The notes beneath the pieces were generated by a model that made no database searches, was not told the origin of the DNA, and saw nothing but the letters and a program-made list of their open reading frames with translations. 64,000 bases of DNA, taken from Maricaulis alexandrii (GTDB lineage Bacteria; Pseudomonadota; Alphaproteobacteria; Caulobacterales; Maricaulaceae). Every line of letters begins with the position of its first letter. Within the stretch, counting starts at the first letter, position 1. The position numbers and the translations under genes are program-made. Positions 26,994 to 35,893 of the stretch are shown here, piece after piece. Where the stretch lies: positions 494,630 through 558,629 of the forward strand of contig NZ_SWKP01000006.1 of the NCBI RefSeq assembly GCF_005871165.1. Reading direction: 5' to 3'.

Positions 26994-27845
26994 CTAGCCG
27001 AAGACGACGTAGACGAAGGCGAACAGGAAGAGCCAGACCACGTCCACGAAGTGCCAGTACCAGGCAGCGGCTTCGAGACCGAAATGCTTCTCCGGCGTGA
27101 ATTGGCCCGCCAGAAGACGGAACAGGCAGACGGCCAGGAAGATCGTCCCGATCACGACGTGGGCGCCGTGGAAACCGGTCGCCATGAAGAAGGCCGAACC
27201 ATAGAGGTTGCCGCCATCCGCCATGGAGAAGGCGAAATGGGCTTCGCTGTATTCATAGACCTGCAGCGCCGTGAAGCAGACACCCAGGATGACCGTGAAG
27301 ATGAGGCCCAGCTTGGCGCCCTGGCGATCACCGTGCTGCAGCGCGTGGTGCGCCCAGGTCACCGTGGTGCCGGACAGCAGCAGGATCAGCGTGTTCATCA
27401 GCGGGATGTGCCAGGGGTCGAAAGTCTCGACGCCGGCCGGCGGGAAGGTTGCGAGCGCCGGATCCAAGCGGACGTCCGGGAAAATCGCGTATTCGAAGAA
27501 CACCCAGAACCAGGCCACGAAGAACATGACTTCCGACGCGATGAACATGATCATGCCATAGCGCAGGTGGATATCGACAACCGGCGTATGGTCACCGGCG
27601 CGCGATTCCTTGATCACATCGCCCCACCAACCGATCATCGTGTAGAGCACGACCGCAAAGCCGAGGATCAGGCCACCCCAGGAACCGTCGCCATACATGA
27701 AGGCCAGCGGGTGATCAGACCCGACGAGACCCTTCATATTGCCCACGGCACCGACGGCCAGAAGGAACGCACCGAGCGAGCCGACGAACGGCCAGGGGCT
27801 CGGGTCTACAAGGTGGTAGTCGTGCTTAGCGGCATGCCCAGCCAT
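26994..27845 (-). CDS. ctaE: Cytochrome c oxidase subunit III
   Basis: 283 residues with seven membrane helices, the standard subunit III. Motifs include [42 protein letters not shown] and [16 protein letters not shown], with the end [19 protein letters not shown]. It supports proton uptake and stability of the aa3 oxidase. It lies 68 bases after ctaG. Confidence 0.97.
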   Translation of the reverse strand: MAGHAAKHDYHLVDPSPWPFVGSLGAFLLAVGAVGNMKGLVGSDHPLAFMYGDGSWGGLILGFAVVLYTMIGWWGDVIKESRAGDHTPVVDIHLRYGMIMFIASEVMFFVAWFWVFFEYAIFPDVRLDPALATFPPAGVETFDPWHIPLMNTLILLLSGTTVTWAHHALQHGDRQGAKLGLIFTVILGVCFTALQVYEYSEAHFAFSMADGGNLYGSAFFMATGFHGAHVVIGTIFLAVCLFRLLAGQFTPEKHFGLEAAAWYWHFVDVVWLFLFAFVYVVFG

Positions 27846-27913
27846 CGCGAATCTCCTGCGATATCAATCAGCCCTTTGCGCCCTGATACAGGGTGGGCTC
27901 AAAAGGTTCAATG

Positions 27914-28486
27914 CTAAGGCGCGGCGTCGGTTGATGCCGCATCCCCCTCGGATTCAAAAAACGTATAGGACAGCGTCATGGTATGGACGTCGTCCAGTCG
28001 GCGCTCCTCGTCAATCAGCGGATCGACGAAGAAGAGAACCGGCATTTCCACACTCTCGCCGGGCTGCAGGGTCTGCTCGGTGAAGCAGAAGCATTCCAGC
28101 TTGGAAAAATAGGAGGCGGCCTTGAAAGGCGCCACGTTGAAGGTTGCCACACCCGTGATCGGGCGGTCGGTCGTATTGGTCGCCGTGTAATAGGCCAGCG
28201 CCGTTTCGCCGACGCGCACCGTCATGGAGCGCTGGACCGGACGGAAGTCCCAGCCCAGGTGACGGTTCACATTCGCGTCGAACAGGACGGTCATCTCGCG
28301 ATCGAGAATGACACCGGCCTCGCCCGTGGCGACGGTGGTCGTGCCACCATAGCCGGTCACGGCGCAGAACAGATTGTACAGCGGCACAGCGGCATAGGCT
28401 GCACCAACCATCGTCGCAGCTGTCGCCCCGGCCATCAGCGCCACACGGGTGTTCTTGTTCTTCGGCAGTCGGATCATGCAGCTCAC
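27914..28486 (-). CDS. ctaG: Cytochrome c oxidase assembly protein CtaG/Cox11
   Basis: 190 residues. One N-terminal membrane helix (about 14-36) is followed by a periplasmic copper-binding domain. The copper cysteines are in KLECFCFTEQTL (Cys132, Cys134), with a third at FCAVTGYGG (Cys41). It inserts CuB into subunit I, which makes its position directly downstream of the CuB-less COX1-like gene notable (gap 64 bases). Confidence 0.95.
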   Translation of the reverse strand: MSCMIRLPKNKNTRVALMAGATAATMVGAAYAAVPLYNLFCAVTGYGGTTTVATGEAGVILDREMTVLFDANVNRHLGWDFRPVQRSMTVRVGETALAYYTATNTTDRPITGVATFNVAPFKAASYFSKLECFCFTEQTLQPGESVEMPVLFFVDPLIDEERRLDDVHTMTLSYTFFESEGDAASTDAAP

Positions 28487-28550
28487 ACTAGCATCAGCAG
28501 GGGGCCATACCTACCCGCTCGGCCATGACTTTCAAGTACCTCATACCGCT

Positions 28551-29738
28551 CTAAATTGACGCAGGCGGTGAGGCAGGCGGACGACGGCGGACAAAGGCCT
28601 CCACCAGGACCGCAACGAACAGGATCAGGCTGAGCAGAATCAGCGTGAAACCGATACTGGAGACCTGATTCCAGACTTCGAAAGTGTCTGGATAATCGAC
28701 ATAGCGCGACGGCATGCCCTGTGCGCTGAGCGCGACTGTCGGCAGGACCGCCAAAACGCAGCCCGCGAGAAAAAGAACGGCCTGCCCCATGGCAAGTTTC
28801 TGGCTATAGCCCATGCCGAAAATGCGTTCGAACACCGCAAAACCGATCCCGAACACGGCAATCACCCATCCCAGCGCCACAACATATTGGACTTGGGCAT
28901 GGACGTAGTAGGTGTCGTGCAAAGCCTGATCGACTCCAACCGATGAGAGGGCCCAGGACGAGATCACGCCATAAACAAGACACAGGAACAGTCCCGCCGC
29001 CCACAGGATCGGAACCGGCCGCCGCGGTCTCGTCAGAGCCTTGCGGATGCCGGAAACAATCGCGCTCAGCACCGGCCAGGCGATCAATCCGTACAAGACC
29101 AGCAGGGTGATTTTCTGAAGGGGAAGCCAGCCGATCCCCTCTCCAGACCGGTAGATGTTCATCCCGACGGCCCAACTCGCGACCAGAAGCAGAGCCACGC
29201 CCGGAACAACCAGCCAGGCTTGGATCGGCCAACGCAGTCGAATGCCCCGACGCAGCCACAGCACGGCACCCGTCAGCAGCACGAAGCCGAGGACCGAGAC
29301 CTCCCACTGTCCCAGCCACCAAAGCGCATTCTGCAACCAGAACGGATCCCTCCCGCCCGACGGGTCAAAAAAAGCGCCTCCGCTTCGACGAACCGACATG
29401 TAGAGATGTTGCTGACTGCCGATATAAAACCGATGTAAGAGCCAGCCCAATGATGACAGGGCGATCGCGAAGACCGGGATTTGCAACACGGCCTGCCCGC
29501 GATAACCGGCGCGGCGCGCCAGAACAGCCAGCCATACCCCGAACGCACCGAAAACCAGCATCCAGGTCAAGCCGTGTCCGGCCGCAGACCAGAAGGAGGA
29601 CAGCCAGTCAGGGCCGCAATCGACCCGTTCGGAGCGAAAATCGAGGGGTGGATATAGCGCCCAGCCATCACCGAAGCCGGTCTCCCGGCCGGACGCAGCA
29701 AGACAGGTACGAAGGTCGAAGCTTGCGGTCACGGACAT
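28551..29738 (-). CDS. COX1-like membrane protein lacking all metal ligands
   Basis: 395 residues with about eight or nine membrane helices. It aligns with CtaD (31009-32625) from CtaD residue 145 on: GFGDGWALYPPL (21-32), GGAFFDPSGGRDPFWLQNALWW (120-141), [12 protein letters not shown] (268-279), GMPSRYVDYPDTFEVWN (341-357) and a shared RRR tail. Compared with CtaD, CuB His265 is Gln144, the HisHis pair 314/315 is Val191-Gly192, and heme ligands His400 and His402 are Gln282 and Gln284. The first three helices (including heme a His82) and the TGIKIFSW proton-path segment are absent. The frame is intact and coded like its neighbours. Catalysis is not possible; an assembly or structural role is inferred. 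Confidence 0.85.
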   Translation of the reverse strand: MSVTASFDLRTCLAASGRETGFGDGWALYPPLDFRSERVDCGPDWLSSFWSAAGHGLTWMLVFGAFGVWLAVLARRAGYRGQAVLQIPVFAIALSSLGWLLHRFYIGSQQHLYMSVRRSGGAFFDPSGGRDPFWLQNALWWLGQWEVSVLGFVLLTGAVLWLRRGIRLRWPIQAWLVVPGVALLLVASWAVGMNIYRSGEGIGWLPLQKITLLVLYGLIAWPVLSAIVSGIRKALTRPRRPVPILWAAGLFLCLVYGVISSWALSSVGVDQALHDTYYVHAQVQYVVALGWVIAVFGIGFAVFERIFGMGYSQKLAMGQAVLFLAGCVLAVLPTVALSAQGMPSRYVDYPDTFEVWNQVSSIGFTLILLSLILFVAVLVEAFVRRRPPASPPASI

Positions 29739-29770
29739 TCTCCCATGGCATCAAGCTTCGTCAGCCGGGT

Positions 29771-30010
29771 CTAGCCCGCCGCGATGTTCTGGCTGAGGCG
29801 GACAACCGTGATCAGAAACACGGCGACCATGAAGGCCACCAGGCTCAGCGCGATGTAGACATTGCGCTTCTTGCGGGCCGCCGTCTGCTCGGGGGTCAGC
29901 GCGACCTGGTCACCGGTGGGGCGGCCTTCGCGGTGGTAGAATCCGAAATTGTCGGCGCGGTCCTTCGCGGCCTGCTCGTCTTCGGTCAGGGGTTTGGTTT
30001 CGTCGGTCAT
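29771..30010 (-). CDS. Small CoxF-like cytochrome oxidase operon protein
   Basis: 79 residues. A polar N-terminus (MTDETKPLTEDEQAAKDRADN) precedes one membrane helix (NVYIALSLVAFMVAVFLITVVRLSQN, about 49-74). Small single-helix proteins with this layout, called CoxF, sit after ctaB in other alphaproteobacteria. It overlaps the ctaB stop by 4 bases (ATGA), so the two are coupled. The exact role is unknown. Confidence 0.82.
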   Translation of the reverse strand: MTDETKPLTEDEQAAKDRADNFGFYHREGRPTGDQVALTPEQTAARKKRNVYIALSLVAFMVAVFLITVVRLSQNIAAG

Positions 30011-30999
30011 CCAGTCACTCCGGGAATCGCGAGGAAAGCACCAAATCCGTGCTCCGCAATCAATGCGGCAAAAAGCGCAGCCAGATAGCCGATGGAAAAA
30101 GCGAACAGGTCACGGGCGGCCTTGTCGCCGGCGCGGACCGCATAGAGCGCGCCCTCTTCGGCGGACCCGGCTTCACCGGCGCGGGAGTTGAAGACGCGCC
30201 AGGCCAGGAGCAGGAAGAGCGCGCCACCACCCAGCGAGGTGAGCGCATAGACGACACCGCCCAGCCCCGTCAGGACAGGCGCCCCGGCGAACACGACCAG
30301 GACCAGCGAATAGAGCAGGATCTGCAGACGGGTGGACTTGGCGCCCTTGGCGACCGGCATCATCGGGATGCCGGCGGCGGCGTAGTCGCCCGACTTGTAG
30401 AGAGCCAGCGCCCAGGAGTGCGGCGGCGTCCACAGGAAGATGATCATGAAGAGGATGACGGCATCCAGCGAGATCTCGCCGGTCGCGGCCACCCAGCCGA
30501 TCATCGGCGGGAAGGCGCCGGCGGCACCCCCGATGACGATGTTCTGCGGCGTCCGGCGCTTGAGATACATCGTGTAGATGACGGCGTAGAAGAAGATGGA
30601 AAACGCCAGCAGGCCGGCGGCCAGATAGTTCGACGCCAGGGCCATCAACAGGACCGACAGGACCGAAGCCACGATCCCGAATCCATAGGCATTGCTGACA
30701 GAAACCGCACCGCGCGGCACCGGACGCTTTTGCGTCCGCTTCATCGTGGCGTCGATATCCGCATCATAGGCCATGTTGAGCGCGCCGGCAGCCCCGGCCC
30801 CCACGGCCAGGCACAGGATCGACATCGCGGCCAGGAAAGGATCAGCGTCGACGGGCGCAGCGACCAGACCGGCGAAGGCGGTGAAGACGACCAGCGTCAT
30901 CACCCGCGGCTTCATCAGGTCAAAAAAGTCGCGGGGCGAGGCTGTCGAAACAGCCTCGCCCTCTGCGCGATTGACGCTGGATTTGGTCAGCGTATCCAA
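30007..30999 (-). CDS. ctaB: Protoheme IX farnesyltransferase
   Basis: 330 residues, starting with TTG at 30999. It makes heme O from protoheme in the inner membrane, a step toward heme A for the oxidase. UbiA-superfamily motifs: NMAYDADIDATMKRTQKRPVPRG (the first Asp-rich site) and LWTPPHSWALALYKSGDYAAAGIPMMP (the second). About nine membrane helices. It lies 9 bases after ctaD. A CtaA-type heme A synthase is not in the window. Confidence 0.97.
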   Translation of the reverse strand: MDTLTKSSVNRAEGEAVSTASPRDFFDLMKPRVMTLVVFTAFAGLVAAPVDADPFLAAMSILCLAVGAGAAGALNMAYDADIDATMKRTQKRPVPRGAVSVSNAYGFGIVASVLSVLLMALASNYLAAGLLAFSIFFYAVIYTMYLKRRTPQNIVIGGAAGAFPPMIGWVAATGEISLDAVILFMIIFLWTPPHSWALALYKSGDYAAAGIPMMPVAKGAKSTRLQILLYSLVLVVFAGAPVLTGLGGVVYALTSLGGGALFLLLAWRVFNSRAGEAGSAEEGALYAVRAGDKAARDLFAFSIGYLAALFAALIAEHGFGAFLAIPGVTG

Positions 31000-31008
31000 C
31001 GATCTACC

Positions 31009-32625
31009 TTATTTGATCTTCGGCAGCTCGCTGAACTGGTGGAAGGGCGGCGGAGAGGACAGGGTCCACTCGAGCGTCGTCGCCCCTTCACCCCACGGAT
31101 TGGCATCGGCTTTCCGGCGGCGAACGATCGCGTCGATCAGCACCAGGAAGAAGAAGGCCATACCGATCAGCATGATCACATAACCCCAGGAGGACACCAT
31201 GTTCCAGAAGGCGTGACCGTCCGCATAGTCAACATAGCGGCGCGGCATGCCCTGCAGGCCCAGGAAGTGCTGCGGGAAGAAGATCACGTTGGCACCGACG
31301 AAGAAGAACAGGAACTGCAGCCGTGCGAACAGCGAGTTGTACTTCACGCCGAAGATCTTCTCGAACCAGTAGTACCAGCCAGCGAAGATGGCGAAGACGG
31401 CACCCAGCGACAGCACATAGTGGAAGTGCGCCACCACGTAATAGGTGTCGTGCAGGGCCTGGTCGACGCCGGCATTAGCCAGCACCACGCCCGTCACACC
31501 GCCGACGGTGAACAGGAAGATGAAGCCGATCGCCCACATCATCGGGGTGCGGAACTCGATCGAGCCGCCCCACATCGTCGCGATCCAGGAGAAGATCTTG
31601 ATGCCTGTGGGCACCGCGATGACCATGGTGGCCGCCACGAAATAGGCCTTCAGATCAACCGGCATGCCGACCGTGTACATGTGGTGCGCCCACACGATGA
31701 AGCCGATGAAGCCGATCGCGACCATGGCGTAGGCCATCCCGAGATAGCCGAAGATCGGCTTGCGCGAGAAGGTCGACACGATGTGCGAGATGATGCCGAA
31801 GCCCGGCAGGATGAGGATGTAGACTTCCGGGTGACCGAAGAACCAGAACAGGTGCTGGTACATCACCGGGTCGCCGCCACCTTCCGGCGCGAAGAAGGCC
31901 GTGCCGAAATTGCGGTCCGTGAGCAGCATGGTCAGCGCACCGGCCAGAACCGGCAGCGACAGCAGCAGCAGGAAGACCGTCACCAGAACCGACCAGACGA
32001 AGAGCGGCATCTTGTGAATGGTCATGCCCGGAGCGCGCATGTTGAAGATGGTGGTGATGAAGTTGATGGCACCCAGGATCGAGCTGACACCCGCAATGTG
32101 CAGGGACAGGATCAGGAGATCCATCGCCGGTCCGTTATGGCCCATGGTCGACAAGGGCGGATAGAGCACCCAGCCACCGCCGAAGCCCTGGTCCGCACCG
32201 GCCCCCGGCACGAACATCGACATGACGGCCAGGATAAAGGCGAAGGGCAGGAGCCAGAAGGAGATGTTGTTCATGCGCGGGAAGGCCATGTCCGGCGCGC
32301 CGATCATCAGCGGCACGAACCAGTTCCCGAAACCACCGATCATCGCCGGCATGACCATGAAGAAGATCATGATCAGGCCGTGCATCGTGGTGGCCACATT
32401 ATAGTTGTGCTCGTTGCCCCAGAAGCCGTTGTTGAAGACCTGGAGGCCCGGCTCGGCGAGCTCCCAGCGCATCAGGCCGGACAGGCCACCACCAATGATC
32501 CCCGCGAAGATCGCGAAGAGCAGGTACATCGTACCGATGTCCTTGTGGTTGGTGGACAGGACCCAACGGCGCCAGTCCCAAATGGACGGTGTGTGATCGT
32601 CGTGCGTAGCAGCGTCAGCAGACAT
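31009..32625 (-). CDS. ctaD: Cytochrome c oxidase subunit I
   Basis: 538 residues, the catalytic subunit of an aa3-type oxidase. Ligands are complete: heme a His82 (TTMHGLIM) and His402; heme a3 His400 ([12 protein letters not shown]); CuB His265 with crosslinked Tyr269 (FFGHPEVY) and His314-His315 (VWAHHMYT). The K-path TGIKIFSW is present. It lies 14 bases after ctaC. The lysine-rich C-terminus ([11 protein letters not shown]) is typical for the group. Confidence 0.99.
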   Translation of the reverse strand: MSADAATHDDHTPSIWDWRRWVLSTNHKDIGTMYLLFAIFAGIIGGGLSGLMRWELAEPGLQVFNNGFWGNEHNYNVATTMHGLIMIFFMVMPAMIGGFGNWFVPLMIGAPDMAFPRMNNISFWLLPFAFILAVMSMFVPGAGADQGFGGGWVLYPPLSTMGHNGPAMDLLILSLHIAGVSSILGAINFITTIFNMRAPGMTIHKMPLFVWSVLVTVFLLLLSLPVLAGALTMLLTDRNFGTAFFAPEGGGDPVMYQHLFWFFGHPEVYILILPGFGIISHIVSTFSRKPIFGYLGMAYAMVAIGFIGFIVWAHHMYTVGMPVDLKAYFVAATMVIAVPTGIKIFSWIATMWGGSIEFRTPMMWAIGFIFLFTVGGVTGVVLANAGVDQALHDTYYVVAHFHYVLSLGAVFAIFAGWYYWFEKIFGVKYNSLFARLQFLFFFVGANVIFFPQHFLGLQGMPRRYVDYADGHAFWNMVSSWGYVIMLIGMAFFFLVLIDAIVRRRKADANPWGEGATTLEWTLSSPPPFHQFSELPKIK

Positions 32626-32639
32626 GGTTCAGCCCATCC

Positions 32640-33479
32640 CTAGTCCAGTTGCGCCAAGCGCGTTTCCCGCGCGGCGGAATATTCAGCAATCACGGCATTG
32701 GCCTCGTCCGTACCCGGACCGGCCTCGACCCAGGCATCAAACGCGTCCTGCGACACCGCATGCACTTCGATCGGCATGAAGGCGTGGCGGATACCGCACA
32801 GCTCGGAACACTGGCCGTAATAAATGCCCTCTTCCTCGACCTGGAACCAGGTCTCGTTGATACGGCCCGGAATGGCATCCATCTTGGTGCCAAAGGCCGG
32901 CATCGCCCAGTTGTGGATCACGTCGGCAGCCGTCACCTGAAGGCGCACCGTCGCCCCTGCCGGAACCACCAGCGGGTAGTCGACAGACAGGTTGCGGAGT
33001 TGGCCTTCCTGAAGGTCTTCCTCGGCCACCATGTTGGAGAAGAATTCCGGGACTTCCTGGTCCGGATACTCATAACTCCAATACCACTGGTATCCCGTTG
33101 CCTTGATGGTGAAATCCGCTTCCGGAATTTCGTCCTGGAAATACAGGAGCGGGAAGGACGGGATGGCGATCACGACCAGGATCAGGATCGGCACAGCGGT
33201 CCAGACAACCTCGAGCAGCGTGTTGTGGCTGTTCTTGGAAGGCGTCGGATTGGCCTTGCGGTTGTAGCGGATGATCACCCACAGAAGCAGGCCCATCACG
33301 AAGAGTGTGATCGGAATGATGATCCACAACAGCAGATCATGGAATTCGTGGATCCGGTTGGCGATCGGCGTAACAGCGGGCTGGAAGCCCAGATTTCCGT
33401 CGGTCGGCTGGCCGGGCGTCGCGAAGGCGCCGGTGGCGGCAGTCATCCAAGTGAGCGCAAGTGCGGTCAGGAATCGCAT
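32640..33479 (-). CDS. ctaC: Cytochrome c oxidase subunit II
   Basis: 279 residues from the ATG at 33479, behind GGGGA. A signal peptide (1-20) and two membrane helices precede a periplasmic cupredoxin domain. CuA ligands are His189, Cys224, Glu226, Cys228, His232 and Met235 (VIHNW, GQCSELCGIRHAFM). The aromatic electron-entry patch is GYQWYWSYEYP. There is no fused cytochrome c. It is the first gene of the cta run, downstream of a good promoter. Confidence 0.98.
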   Translation of the reverse strand: MRFLTALALTWMTAATGAFATPGQPTDGNLGFQPAVTPIANRIHEFHDLLLWIIIPITLFVMGLLLWVIIRYNRKANPTPSKNSHNTLLEVVWTAVPILILVVIAIPSFPLLYFQDEIPEADFTIKATGYQWYWSYEYPDQEVPEFFSNMVAEEDLQEGQLRNLSVDYPLVVPAGATVRLQVTAADVIHNWAMPAFGTKMDAIPGRINETWFQVEEEGIYYGQCSELCGIRHAFMPIEVHAVSQDAFDAWVEAGPGTDEANAVIAEYSAARETRLAQLD

Positions 33480-33535
33480 GGCTTCCCCATACAAGTCAGG
33501 CATTAAGGCAGGGGACCCCCTACCGATGGCGGCGG

Positions 33536-33564
33536 AATATAGAGCCCGTCCCCGGCCCTGTCAG
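33536..33564 (-). promoter_or_regulatory. Candidate promoter for the cta operon
   Basis: On the minus strand CTGACA (plus 33559-33564), a 17-base spacer and TATATT (plus 33536-33541) lie about 57 bases upstream of the ctaC start. Spacing is ideal and both boxes are close to the housekeeping consensus. Confidence 0.6.
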
Positions 33565-33728
33565 GCCATCAACGGCATTTTTTGTGGCGGCTTTCACAGA
33601 AAAGCTCAGCTCTTCTTCCAACCCTCTGAATTCGTTTTGTTTTATGGAAGCCCGCAAAAATTTGATCCGCAGACTCGCTTTTGACGTGGTACCATAAAGC
33701 CGTCGAAAGTGGGGGAAAGGAGCCAGTG

Positions 33729-34286
33729 ATGCGTCCATTCGTCTCAGTTTTGCTTCCCATTGGCCTCGGACTCGCCGGGCCCGCCCAGGCGCAGATCGTG
33801 GTGCTGGGCGAATCACCGGCGGCCCGCTGTTTCCAGCATACCGCGGCCGGCCGCTCCGACCGGAGCGCCCTCGCCGTCTGCGACCGGGCGGTGGAAACCA
33901 CGACCCTGCCGCGCGGGGACCGCGCAGCCAGCTTCGTCAATCGTGGCATCCTCCTGATGCGCCGGGGCGACAGCGAAGCCGCCCTGGCCTCCTATGACAC
34001 GGCCGAGCAGATGGGCCTGGACGCGCCTGCCTCACTCGCGCTCAACCGGTCCAGCGCGCTGATCCGGCTGAGCCGGTTCTCCGAAGCGATCGAACAGGCC
34101 GACCTCGTCATCCGTCTCGGCGAACACAATCTACCCGAAGCCTGGTTCAACCGCGGCGTGGCGCTGGAATTCATGGGCGAACTCGAACCCGCCTATCGCG
34201 CCTACGCCCGCGCCCTCGAATTGCGTCCGGACTGGCCTCTGGCCCAGCGCGAAGTGGACCGCTTCACCGTGCAGCGCGAAAGCTGA
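33729..34286 (+). CDS. Secreted tetratricopeptide repeat protein
   Basis: 185 residues from the ATG at 33729 (after AAAGGAG). The N-terminus MRPFVSVLLPIGLGLAGPAQAQ is a signal peptide. TPR-like helices follow: RAASFVNRGILLMRRGDSEAALASYDTAEQMG, ALNRSSALIRLSRFSEAIEQADLVIRLGE and AWFNRGVALEFMGELEPAYRAYARALELRPDWPLAQREV, about three units. A periplasmic scaffold is likely; partners unknown. Confidence 0.85.
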   Translation: MRPFVSVLLPIGLGLAGPAQAQIVVLGESPAARCFQHTAAGRSDRSALAVCDRAVETTTLPRGDRAASFVNRGILLMRRGDSEAALASYDTAEQMGLDAPASLALNRSSALIRLSRFSEAIEQADLVIRLGEHNLPEAWFNRGVALEFMGELEPAYRAYARALELRPDWPLAQREVDRFTVQRES

Positions 34287-34358
34287 CGCAGTCATGCGTG
34301 TTTGCGCCCGGGGGTGGCTGGACTATGTCTAGGGGAAGCCTTGAGCGGAGTGCGCCCC

Positions 34359-35774
34359 ATGTCAGATGAACCGATCAGCCAATTCGAATTCGACGCCGAT
34401 GATGTCGCGCCGGTTCTCGCCGACACGCTGGCCGGTGCCGATGATGGCGAACTCTTTCTGGAAACCGCCGTCTCAGAAGCCCTGGTCTTCGATGATGGCC
34501 GGCTGAAATCCGCCAGTTTCGACAGCAATCGCGGCTTCGGCCTGCGCTGCGTCGCGGGCGAGTCCGCCGGCTATGCGCACTCCTCCGATCCGACCCTGGC
34601 CGCCGTGAAGCGGGCTGCGGAAACCGCAGGCGCTGCCCGTCGCGGCCATAGCGGGATCCTGGCCGACGCCCCGATGGGCACCAATCGCAAGCTCTATGAT
34701 GCCGTCGATCCGGTCGCGCACCCGATGTTCGACACCAAGGTGAAGCTCCTGCAGGAGATTGACGCCTATTGCCGGACCAAGGATAGCAGCGTGGTGCAGG
34801 TCTCCTGCTCGATCGCCGGCTCCAAACGCAATATTTCCATCATCCGCGCCAATGGCGACATGAAGACGGACATCCGTCCGCTGGTCCGCCTCAATGTCCA
34901 GGTGACGGTGGAGCGCGATGGCCGCCGCGAAACCGGCTCCGCCGGAGCCGGGGGCCGCGCCGAGTTCGATCGCTGGATTGCACCCGATGCCTGGAAGCCG
35001 CTGGCGGATGAGGCGCTGCGCATCGCCCGCGTCAATCTGGATGCCGTCGATGCGCCGGCCGGCGTGTTCGATGTCGTCCTGGGGCCGGGCTGGCCGGCTG
35101 TTCTGCTGCACGAAGCCGTTGGCCACGGGCTGGAAGGCGATTTCAACCGCAAGGGCACGTCCGCCTTTTCGGGCCGGATGGGCGAACAGGTCGCGGCCAA
35201 GGGTGTCACCGTCATCGATGACGGCACCATGGCCGAGCGCCGCGGTTCCCTGACGATCGATGATGAAGGCACGCCGACGGAACGCACGGTCCTGATCGAG
35301 GACGGCAAGCTGGTCGGCTATATGCAGGACCGGATGAATGCCCGCCTGATGGGTCAGAAGCCGACCGGCAATGGCCGCCGCGAGAGCTATGCCCACGCAC
35401 CCATGCCGCGCATGACCAATACCTACATGCTGGCCGGCGAGCACAAGCGCGAGGAAATGATCGAAAGCCTGAAGGACGGGATCTATGCCGTGAATTTCGG
35501 CGGCGGCCAGGTCGACATCACCTCCGGCAAATTCGTCTTCCAGTGCACCGAGGCCTATCGCGTCCAGAACGGCAAGGTCGTCGCGCCGGTGAAGGGTGCC
35601 ACCCTGATCGGGGACGGTCCGACCGCCCTCACCCGGGTCGACATGATCGGGGATGATTTCGAGATGGACCCCGGCGTCGGCGTCTGCGGCAAGGGCGGAC
35701 AGGGCGTGCCTGTCGGCGTCGGCCAACCCAGCCTGAAAATCTCCGGCCTCACCGTCGGCGGGGCTGGCGGCTAG
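34359..35774 (+). CDS. tldD: Metalloprotease TldD
   Basis: 471 residues from the ATG at 34359 (MSDEPISQFEFD). TldD with TldE (PmbA) forms a cytoplasmic heterodimeric protease that removes N-terminal peptide residues. The zinc motif is LLHEAVGHGLEGDF (His251, Glu252, His256), and GKGGQGVPVGVGQPSLKI closes the family C-terminus. TldE is not in the window. The ribosome site is weak. Confidence 0.96.
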   Translation: MSDEPISQFEFDADDVAPVLADTLAGADDGELFLETAVSEALVFDDGRLKSASFDSNRGFGLRCVAGESAGYAHSSDPTLAAVKRAAETAGAARRGHSGILADAPMGTNRKLYDAVDPVAHPMFDTKVKLLQEIDAYCRTKDSSVVQVSCSIAGSKRNISIIRANGDMKTDIRPLVRLNVQVTVERDGRRETGSAGAGGRAEFDRWIAPDAWKPLADEALRIARVNLDAVDAPAGVFDVVLGPGWPAVLLHEAVGHGLEGDFNRKGTSAFSGRMGEQVAAKGVTVIDDGTMAERRGSLTIDDEGTPTERTVLIEDGKLVGYMQDRMNARLMGQKPTGNGRRESYAHAPMPRMTNTYMLAGEHKREEMIESLKDGIYAVNFGGGQVDITSGKFVFQCTEAYRVQNGKVVAPVKGATLIGDGPTALTRVDMIGDDFEMDPGVGVCGKGGQGVPVGVGQPSLKISGLTVGGAGG

Positions 35775-35893
35775 CTGCGCTGCACCATAACGCGGCTGTG
35801 ATGCACCTTACCGATCCTTACGTTTGATAAGGGTTCGACTTGTACTACCCCACTCCGCAAGGGGCCAGGGCAGGCACAAGTGTAAGGGACATC

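Noticed and set aside
28551..29738. Calling the COX1-like gene a pseudogene
   Set aside because: The frame has no stop or frameshift over 395 codons, a normal position in the operon, and retains long motifs; substitution to Gln is patterned and not random decay.
30049..32643. An 864-residue open frame on the + strand opposite ctaB and ctaD
   Set aside because: It is the antisense of two certain genes; the product is almost wholly His/Asp/Arg/Gln/Glu and has no domain. Long antisense frames are expected in GC-rich DNA.
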